From NCBI GenBank assembly GCA_031276585.1, contig JAISMT010000031.1, forward strand, positions 1 to 5,888: a stretch of DNA of 5,888 bases, written 5' to 3'. Each line of letters opens with the position of its first letter. Position 1 is the stretch's first letter. A model generated the notes under the pieces. The model worked only from the letters and a program-made list of their open reading frames with translations. It was not told the origin of the DNA and made no database searches. The translations under genes and the position numbers were made by a program. Of this stretch, positions 1-5,704 are shown piece by piece. This DNA is from Bifidobacteriaceae bacterium (GTDB taxonomy: Bacteria > Actinomycetota > Actinomycetes > Actinomycetales > WQXJ01).

Positions 1-255
1 AATCGTCTGCGGCAGAACCGCACCCTCCGTGAGGTTTCAGCTGCGGCTCGGGTTTCCCTGGGTTATCTCAGCGAGGTGGAACGGGGCCAAAAGGAAGCCA
101 GCTCAGAGTTATTAGCCTCCATTTGTGATGCTCTCGAACTGCCTTTGTGGGTTACGTTGCGGGAAGTTTCAGAGCGGTTGGCTGCCCAAGAAAGCAATTG
201 GGTGCCGGATTCACCGGATGCTCTGTTTGGTGACCGCATGGCTGGAGTACGGTAA
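1..255 (+). CDS. clgR: ClgR-like XRE-family transcriptional regulator, 3' part
   Basis: The frame is open from the first base to TAA at 253-255, giving 84 residues without the N-terminus; the start lies outside the window. Residues 8-33 form a helix-turn-helix of the XRE/Cro-CI type, with the run [20 protein letters not shown] followed by [18 protein letters not shown]. This closely resembles actinobacterial ClgR (Rv2745c in M. tuberculosis), a DNA-binding activator of clp protease and chaperone genes. Missing sequence is probably only some 10-25 residues, judging by the family. The C-terminal tail (from about residue 63) is polar and ends DRMAGVR, without the Ala-rich ending seen in several ClgR proteins that are ClpP substrates. 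The gene converges on nei with a 9-base gap. In many actinobacteria clgR follows pgsA and cinA and lies near recA, which would fit a repair neighbourhood here, but those genes are not in view. Family assignment is firm; orthology to ClgR rather than another XRE protein is likely. Confidence 0.82.
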   Translation, partial: NRLRQNRTLREVSAAARVSLGYLSEVERGQKEASSELLASICDALELPLWVTLREVSERLAAQESNWVPDSPDALFGDRMAGVR

Positions 256-257
256 AA

Positions 258-276
258 CAGCCGTTTAATTGGGCTG
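258..276 (-). terminator. Weak terminator-like hairpin at the convergent gene ends
   Basis: Read on the minus strand, CAGCC (272-276) and GGCTG (258-262) can pair across a 9-base loop, and are followed by TTTTA. The nei stop codon sits in the loop. The stem is only 5 bp and the T run only four, so this is at best a weak intrinsic terminator for the lhr-nei transcript. No better candidate is visible between the convergent genes within the first 300 bases. Confidence 0.25.
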
Positions 277-1062
277 ACAAGTAGGGCAATAAAAGGCCGG
301 ACGGTCCCGCGGTGCAGTTCCTACCCGCGTTACTTGTATAGGCGTAGAACAGCGGCGGCAAGGTAAGCGGTGGCGTCCGTGAACCAAAGTGGTTTGTCCC
401 CGAATAGTCAATCCAGTAGCAGTTGGAGTGCGGGACTTGACTGAACGCCACAGTAATTCCCGGGCTTTAGCTAACAAGCCCGGGAGATGGGGTACTTGAT
501 TGGCAGGTCGCTCAGGGTGGACTCGCCAATGAAACAAAGATTCAGCCATATAGATGGTTCCGATTCCGGCTATTACCCGTTGATCCAGTAAAGTGGCCCC
601 AATTCCCCGTTCGCCTTGATCTAATACCCGGGCTGCGGCTATCTCTAAATCCACACCATCCGCCATTAAATCCGGCCCTAACCGCCCCAGTTCGCTTTGT
701 AAAGCCGCAGGCCGGAACAAATCTGCCATACCCAGTAAATGGCCTAAAGCCACCCAGTTTTGATTAGCTAAGACTGCTCTGGTAGTCCAGGCGTGGGCCC
801 GGGAAGTGGCAACCGGGTGGCCCTCTTCCGCCGCTTCCAGCAACCAAGCCCCATCCATTCGCAGATGGCTGCGGAAGGTGTAGCCGGAATCCAAATCCAT
901 CAACAGGTGCTTTCCGTAGGCCCAGACGTTTAGAACCTGTTGCCCGGTTAAATCGGCTCCCCCTAAAGCGGGCCAACGGAACAAGCAATAGGTCAGTTCA
1001 GTTCCTTTTAGAACCTGATTCAACCGAAAGGCCGCGCGGCGCAAGATGTCTCCTTCCGGCAC
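265..1062 (-). CDS. nei: Nei2-like endonuclease VIII / Fpg-family DNA glycosylase and AP lyase
   Basis: This 265-residue protein should excise oxidised bases (mainly pyrimidines) from DNA and cleave the abasic site by beta/delta elimination. The GTG start at 1062 is chosen because it places the catalytic VPEGD at the N-terminus: Pro2 is the Schiff-base nucleophile and Glu3 the general acid. A GGAGG also sits 7 bases upstream. An ATG at 1173 would add 37 residues overlapping lhr and bury the catalytic Pro, so it is rejected. Other marks are Lys51 in YGKHLL, SHLRMDG at 65-71, and the H2TH segment LLDQRVIAGIGTIY (158-171). The C-terminal zinc finger has Cys235, Cys238, Cys259 and Cys262, with Arg254 in DRPAFYC matching the Arg of E. 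coli Nei. One oddity is Thr169 where most family members have Asn (GIGN). Length is normal for the family. It follows lhr by one base and is surely cotranscribed, as in mycobacteria (Rv3296-Rv3297). Family is certain; exact lesion preference is inferred. Confidence 0.93.
   Translation of the reverse strand: MPEGDILRRAAFRLNQVLKGTELTYCLFRWPALGGADLTGQQVLNVWAYGKHLLMDLDSGYTFRSHLRMDGAWLLEAAEEGHPVATSRAHAWTTRAVLANQNWVALGHLLGMADLFRPAALQSELGRLGPDLMADGVDLEIAAARVLDQGERGIGATLLDQRVIAGIGTIYMAESLFHWRVHPERPANQVPHLPGLLAKARELLWRSVKSRTPTATGLTIRGQTTLVHGRHRLPCRRCSTPIQVTRVGTAPRDRPAFYCPTCQPN
458..485. repeat. Perfect 10-bp inverted repeat inside nei
   Basis: TCCCGGGCTT (458-467) and AAGCCCGGGA (476-485) are exact reverse complements separated by 8 bases. 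In the nei mRNA this would be a strong GC-rich stem-loop. It lies over the codons for the linker between the H2TH domain and the zinc finger (LPGLLAKARELL). There is no T run after it on either strand, so it does not look like an intrinsic terminator. It may be chance within coding sequence, or an mRNA stability or pausing element. Confidence 0.6.
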
Positions 1063-1063
1063 G

Positions 1064-4000
1064 TTAACGCCTCCGTTTAGTGAGGCCCGCTGGCGTAACC
1101 GTGAAACCAGCTTCCACCAGTGCGTGGGCCGATGGCGCCAACTGGGATTGGGCGTGGAGCGCATCTTGGCCATCTATACGGGCTATTTTCAACGAACCTA
1201 AGCGGCCCTGGTCTACGGTTTGGGCTAACGCTTGGGCCGCCCGGCGGAGCCGGGCGGGTTCAGATTCAAACGACAACACGGTGCGTCCACCCCGTTCCAG
1301 ATAGAACACCAGCTTGCCATCTACCAGCACTACAGTCGCTCCGGCTTTGCGGCCCGGTCGGTTAGTTCCCTGGTGTTCCGGCCAGGGTAGGGCAGCGCCG
1401 TAAACGTTGGCTGGATCAGTGGCAGCTAACACCACTGTGCCGTTGAACTCTGCCGCCGCCCGCAGCTGGTCCGGTACTGGTGGTAAAGCAAACTGTGAAC
1501 CGCCTAGATGCTCCACAAAATAGCCCCGGCGCACCGCTCCAGCCTCTTCCAACGCACTTAACGCCGGGTAGATCTGCGCGAAGGCGGTTTCTATAGCGGC
1601 TGCACCCCGGGTCACCACACCGTAGCGTTCCAACAGGGCTGCAGCGGTGGCGGCTAAACGTGATTCGGTACCCACCTGCTCACCCCGGGCGGCTGGCGTG
1701 GGGGCCAAACCCCAGCGGCCCGCTAGTTGTGGATCTACGGGACTCATTCGGGTTGCTGTTTGGTCCATTCCGTTGGTAGCCCGGCGGGACCAGGCCCGCC
1801 CCCGGGGTGGGCGGCGGGCTACCCGGTGCGCGGGTTTACCTCCAGTCAAAAAGGCTCGCAATGGTGCCCAAGAATCCGCTGTGACCCAGCCTCCCCACAC
1901 CAGATCCCACAACGCAGTCCGCAGCTCAGGGGCCCCTACAGGCACCCCTATTCGTTCTGCTAACTCGAAAGGTCTAAAGGCGCCCCCACCCATCAGCTCC
2001 CTTAACAGTTGGGCAGCCACGGAATCCGGTACTGGTGGTTCCACCTCGGCTAATACCGCATCTGGCGTGTCTAAGACCAGCAGACGCACGGTGCCATCAG
2101 CTGTGCCGTTGCGGCCTTCACCTACCCAAGCCACCTCGCCGGCGGCAATTAACTCATCCAGAGCCGCCGGCGCATAGTCCGCTACCCGGGCGGGTAAAAC
2201 CAGTGATTCCACTGCGGACGCGGGAATCGCTGCACCCGCCAGGCCAGTGACTGCCGCCAACACGGCATCGGCTCCCCTAAGCCGGTCTACTTGTTGCCAA
2301 ATAGGGGCAAAAGCCGCCAAAACGGGTCCTTCTACCGGCTCTACCTGGCGGCGTAACGCGGCCAGAGAGCGGCGGCGCAACCGGGTTAACACTTCCGGAT
2401 CGCAGTAGTCTGGTCCGCCGGTTCCACCCGCTGCACTGGGACGGAGCCGCCCCCGCCGTACCGCGCTGCGCCCGGCCAGAGCATCCAGTTCACGTTCCGC
2501 CACCGCAATTCCCAGCCCCAAATTTTCCGCCAACTGAGCAGCTGTGAACGGGCCGTGATTCCGAATATAACGCCTGATCAAAGCGCCCAATGGGTCTGAT
2601 ACCGGAGTCAAGAAGGCCTCCGGTAGTCCCTGCGGCAATGCCACCCCCAGACCATCGCGGAGGGCAGCGGCATCGGCCACTACGGCCCAGCGGGTTTGGC
2701 CGCCCAACCGTACTTCCATCACCCGGCGGGCGGCCATTAGTTGATCCAGCCATTGCCGCCCCGGCCCGGCTGAGGACTGTTCCACCTGCTCGGCATTCAA
2801 GGGGCCTAAAGTTTGCAGTAAATCAGCTAAAGCCTCCGCGCTGGTGGCTTGCCGTAGTGGTGTGGTGCGGGCTAATTCGGTATCCAGTGCTAAAACCACT
2901 TCTGGATCTAACAGCTCGGCTAAGTCACTGGCTGGGCCCGAACCTAATAATTCGGCCAACATTGCGGGATCAAGGCTCAGGGCAGCGCTCCGTTTTTCCG
3001 CTAACGGGGCATCGGCATCGTACAAAAACTGGGCGGTATAGCCAAAAGCCACTGAAGCGGCAAAAGGAGAGGCGGCCGGGGTCTGGACTTGCACTACCCG
3101 AATTTGGCGTTGTTCTACCCCCCGCATCAATTCCACCAAAGCGGGGACATCGAAATCATCTTGCAGTGTTTCTCGGATCGCTTCCAGCACCAAAGGGAAG
3201 TCTTGGAATTGGGCAGCTAGCCCCAGTAATTGTTGGGCCCGGTGGCGTTGTTGCCAAAGCGGTTGCCGTTTCCCGGGTGCTGCTCGAGGCAACACTAAAG
3301 CCCGAGCCGCGGCTTCTCGGAAACGCGCCGCAAAACGCCCCGTTCCCGAAATAGCTGCCGTGACCAATGCCGGGACGTCATCGGAAGGCAAAAAGAGGTC
3401 TAGGTCAGTTTCTTTTGCGGTTTCCGGTAAACGGAGCATAATCCCGTCATCATGGGGCATCACTTGGGCGTCTAAACCATAGCTTTCCTGCATGCGGGCG
3501 GAAAGTACTGCCGCCCAAGCACCGTTTACCGGCCCGCCCGCCAGTGAGTGAATCATAATGCGGGTATCACCCAACTGATCCGGGAAACGTTCCACCACCA
3601 AAGTTTTATCATCTGGTAAAAAACCGGCGGCTTGCCGTTGTTCCTCTAAATAGGAAACCAAATTAGCGGCCGCCCACGCGTCTAAACCTTGCTCTTCCAG
3701 TTGTTGGCGGGCTCGGTCTGAACTCAAAGCTGCTATTTGCCGAATAAAACGGCCCACAGCTTGCCCTAATTCCCACGGCCGTCCGGGGCCTTCCCCCCTC
3801 CAGAACGGTAACCGTCCCGGTAAACCAGGTGCCGGGGTGACATAAACCGCATTGGGGGTGATCTGATGGATGCGCCAAGTGGAAGAACCCAACGTAAAGG
3901 TATCTCCCACACGGGATTCGTAGACCATTTCCTCATCTAATTCCCCCACCCGTTTGGCACTTTTAGGATCAGCTTGCTCTCCGGCCAGGTAAACCCCGTA

Positions 4001-5704
4001 TAAGCCCCGGTCTGGAATAGTGCCCCCGCTAACCCGCGCCAAATAGGCCGCACCCGGCCGGGCAGTCAATTCACCGCTGTCCCGGTCCCACACCAGGCGC
4101 GGCTTCAGTTCAGCCAAATCAGTGGAGGGGTAACGGCCCGAGAGCATGTCCAAAACCGCCTCTAGGGATCGCTCGCCCAAATCTTGGTAGGGTGCCGCAC
4201 CGCGCACCACTTCCGCTAACCGGTCCACCGTCCACGGTTCCATCGCCACCATGGCTACGATTTGCTGGGCCAATACATCCAGCGGGTTAGCCGGGATCCG
4301 GATAGCCTCAATCAGCCCTTCGCGCATCCGTTGAGCGGTCACAGTGGCAGGGATTAAATCCCCCCGAAAGACAGGGTAAATCAGCCCCTGACTCACAGCC
4401 CCCACCTGGTGTCCAGCCCGGCCCACCCGCTGTAACCCGGCCGCTGCTGAAGGCGGTGCACTGACTTGGATCACCAAGTCAATGGCCCCCATGTCAATCC
4501 CTAACTCCAGAGAAGAAGTTGCTACCACCGCTGGTAAAAGACCGGCTTTGAGCTGGTTCTCAATGTGGCGGCGGCGTTCGCGGCTCATCGAACCGTGGTG
4601 CGCTAACGCGATTTCGTAATCTACGGCTAGGGCCGTACTGGCGCCACTGGCCTGATCCGAAGTTTGGACGGCCGACGGGTCCAAAGATTGGCCGCTAAGC
4701 CGTTCCGCGTATTCCTGGTTAATGCGAGCCGCTAGCCGTTCCGCGGCTCGCCGCGAATTGGTGAACACCAAAGTGGAACGGTGGGCCAAAATTTGGTCTA
4801 CTACCGCCTGGTGTACACGAGGCCAAATGGAGCCGCCTCCGGTGGTGTCCCCCGCGGCATCGAAAACCGGAGGCGGGTGTTCACTATTGGGGTGAGGACT
4901 GGGCCCATAGCCCAGGTTTTGGGTGGAAGGGCTGGCGCTGAGATCGGTTAAATCTTCCACCGGCAACTGGACTTTTAGGTCTATCACTTTGGACTGCGGC
5001 GGTTGCACCACCTCAACTGACCGCCGCCCTTCCCGCACCGCGCCTCCCACAAAACGAGCCACCTCTGGCACTGGGCGTACCGTAGCTGAAAGTGCCACCC
5101 GTTGAGCGGGTGCCTTCAACAGCGCATCCAACCGTTCCAGAGACAGCGCTAAATGGGCTCCGCGTTTGGTGCCGGCCAAAGCGTGAACCTCGTCTAGGAT
5201 CACCGTGTCCACGCCGGCTAACCCTGCCCGAGCGCTCGAAGAAAGCACCAAAAACAAGGATTCCGGGGTGGTGATCAAAATGTCGGGCGGTTTAGCACCA
5301 AAACTGCGGCGTTCTTTAGCCGGAGTATCTCCGGTGCGTACTCCCACTTTGACCTGGGGGGCCGCGCTGCCTTGGGCCACCATTTGGTGCGAAATTCCGG
5401 CTAATGGAGCCCGCAAATTACGTTCTACATCGGTGGCTAAAGCCTTCAAGGGTGAGACATAAACCACCCGGCAACGCTGTTCGAGGGCTTCCGGTACCGG
5501 TTGGTTTACCAGGCGGTCGAGGGCCGAGAGGAACGCCGCCAGAGTTTTACCGCTGCCGGTGGGTGCCACTACCAGAGTGTGTTGGTTCCGGTGGATGGCT
5601 TGCCAGGCTCCCAACTGGGCAGCGGTGGGGGCCTCGAAAGCAGCTGCGAACCAGGCTTGCGTGCTGGGTGCAAACCAATCGGGTAGAAGACCGCTAGATA
5701 ACAT
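1064..5704 (-). CDS. lhr: Lhr, large superfamily 2 ATP-dependent helicase with C-terminal winged-helix region
   Basis: A 1546-residue Lhr, close to the roughly 1500 residues of mycobacterial Lhr, so complete. Lhr is an ATP-driven 3'-to-5' ssDNA translocase that unwinds RNA:DNA and DNA duplexes and is linked to DNA-damage responses. RecA-like domain 1 holds Q30, Walker A APTGSGKT (47-54), SPLKALA (84-90), TTPESL (145-150), DEVH (171-174) and SAT (206-208). Domain 2 holds TLVFTNSRRAAERLA (311-325), ATSSLELGIDMG (395-406) and QRVGRAGHQVG (425-435). A winged-helix part follows (about 475-620); STWRIHQI with W610 probably matches the Trp that stacks on DNA in M. smegmatis Lhr. The Lhr-specific core domain reaches about 870 (LPFWRGE 632-638, GGPVNGAW 723-730). 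Residues about 880-1546 are the C-terminal region of winged helices, reported to have uracil-DNA glycosylase activity in E. coli. Two features stand out: a Pro/Ser/Gly-rich insertion at about 255-291, and an Arg-rich linker at 1294-1309. An in-frame TGA sits two codons upstream of the ATG, which fixes the start. There is no clear Shine-Dalgarno. All helicase motifs are intact. Confidence 0.96.
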   Translation of the reverse strand: MLSSGLLPDWFAPSTQAWFAAAFEAPTAAQLGAWQAIHRNQHTLVVAPTGSGKTLAAFLSALDRLVNQPVPEALEQRCRVVYVSPLKALATDVERNLRAPLAGISHQMVAQGSAAPQVKVGVRTGDTPAKERRSFGAKPPDILITTPESLFLVLSSSARAGLAGVDTVILDEVHALAGTKRGAHLALSLERLDALLKAPAQRVALSATVRPVPEVARFVGGAVREGRRSVEVVQPPQSKVIDLKVQLPVEDLTDLSASPSTQNLGYGPSPHPNSEHPPPVFDAAGDTTGGGSIWPRVHQAVVDQILAHRSTLVFTNSRRAAERLAARINQEYAERLSGQSLDPSAVQTSDQASGASTALAVDYEIALAHHGSMSRERRRHIENQLKAGLLPAVVATSSLELGIDMGAIDLVIQVSAPPSAAAGLQRVGRAGHQVGAVSQGLIYPVFRGDLIPATVTAQRMREGLIEAIRIPANPLDVLAQQIVAMVAMEPWTVDRLAEVVRGAAPYQDLGERSLEAVLDMLSGRYPSTDLAELKPRLVWDRDSGELTARPGAAYLARVSGGTIPDRGLYGVYLAGEQADPKSAKRVGELDEEMVYESRVGDTFTLGSSTWRIHQITPNAVYVTPAPGLPGRLPFWRGEGPGRPWELGQAVGRFIRQIAALSSDRARQQLEEQGLDAWAAANLVSYLEEQRQAAGFLPDDKTLVVERFPDQLGDTRIMIHSLAGGPVNGAWAAVLSARMQESYGLDAQVMPHDDGIMLRLPETAKETDLDLFLPSDDVPALVTAAISGTGRFAARFREAAARALVLPRAAPGKRQPLWQQRHRAQQLLGLAAQFQDFPLVLEAIRETLQDDFDVPALVELMRGVEQRQIRVVQVQTPAASPFAASVAFGYTAQFLYDADAPLAEKRSAALSLDPAMLAELLGSGPASDLAELLDPEVVLALDTELARTTPLRQATSAEALADLLQTLGPLNAEQVEQSSAGPGRQWLDQLMAARRVMEVRLGGQTRWAVVADAAALRDGLGVALPQGLPEAFLTPVSDPLGALIRRYIRNHGPFTAAQLAENLGLGIAVAERELDALAGRSAVRRGRLRPSAAGGTGGPDYCDPEVLTRLRRRSLAALRRQVEPVEGPVLAAFAPIWQQVDRLRGADAVLAAVTGLAGAAIPASAVESLVLPARVADYAPAALDELIAAGEVAWVGEGRNGTADGTVRLLVLDTPDAVLAEVEPPVPDSVAAQLLRELMGGGAFRPFELAERIGVPVGAPELRTALWDLVWGGWVTADSWAPLRAFLTGGKPAHRVARRPPRGRAWSRRATNGMDQTATRMSPVDPQLAGRWGLAPTPAARGEQVGTESRLAATAAALLERYGVVTRGAAAIETAFAQIYPALSALEEAGAVRRGYFVEHLGGSQFALPPVPDQLRAAAEFNGTVVLAATDPANVYGAALPWPEHQGTNRPGRKAGATVVLVDGKLVFYLERGGRTVLSFESEPARLRRAAQALAQTVDQGRLGSLKIARIDGQDALHAQSQLAPSAHALVEAGFTVTPAGLTKRRR
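1070..1074 (-). promoter_or_regulatory. Ribosome-binding site of nei inside the end of lhr
   Basis: On the minus strand GGAGG lies 7 bases before the nei GTG. It is formed by the Arg codons CGG AGG at the very end of lhr, and the lhr TAA falls between it and the start codon. This decides for the GTG at 1062 over upstream ATG codons, and implies that a ribosome finishing lhr is positioned to restart on nei. Confidence 0.85.
1470..1484. repeat. 15-bp direct repeat within lhr (second copy at 2025-2039)
   Basis: TCCGGTACTGGTGGT occurs identically at 1470-1484 and 2025-2039. On the coding strand both copies encode the same PPVPD linker motif, at Lhr residues 1408-1412 and 1223-1227, in the C-terminal winged-helix region. 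The repeats are in the same frame and about 555 bases apart. This could reflect an old domain duplication or simply shared linker composition; the flanking residues are not obviously alike. Confidence 0.5.
1775..1823. repeat. Nested inverted repeats over the Arg-rich linker of lhr
   Basis: GGTAGCCCG (1775-1783) pairs with CGGGCTACC (1815-1823), a perfect 9-bp outer arm. Inside it CCGCCC (1796-1801) pairs with GGGCGG (1809-1814) around a 7-base loop. The segment encodes the basic, probably disordered linker RVARRPPRGRAWSRRATNG near residue 1300 of Lhr. There is no T run. The structure may arise from CGG/CCG codon bias, but the outer arm is not explained by that alone. Confidence 0.5.
4833..4876. 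repeat. Perfect 11-bp inverted repeat in the lhr insertion segment
   Basis: CCGCCTCCGGT (4833-4843) and ACCGGAGGCGG (4866-4876) are exact reverse complements with a 22-base loop. In the lhr mRNA the first arm encodes the Pro run at residues 277-279 and the second the TGGG run at 288-291. The loop encodes the acidic and aliphatic stretch between them. The repeat sits at the end of the insertion between the two RecA-like domains of Lhr, so it may be a footprint of how that insertion arose. Confidence 0.65.

Noticed and set aside
764..988. 74-residue minus-strand frame inside nei
   Set aside because: Out of frame with nei, which has intact catalytic and zinc residues over the same bases.
1062..1173. 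37-residue N-terminal extension of Nei from the ATG at 1173
   Set aside because: The catalytic Pro must follow the start residue, the GTG has an ideal GGAGG, and the extension would lie entirely within lhr coding sequence.
1647..2177. 176-residue plus-strand open frame antisense to lhr
   Set aside because: Same reasoning: low-complexity Ser/Arg/Pro composition and no motif, opposite the conserved C-terminal region of Lhr.
2590..3354. 254-residue plus-strand open frame antisense to lhr
   Set aside because: It is Pro/Arg-rich with no recognisable domain, and lies fully opposite an intact, well-supported lhr. GC-rich genes commonly leave such opposite-strand frames.
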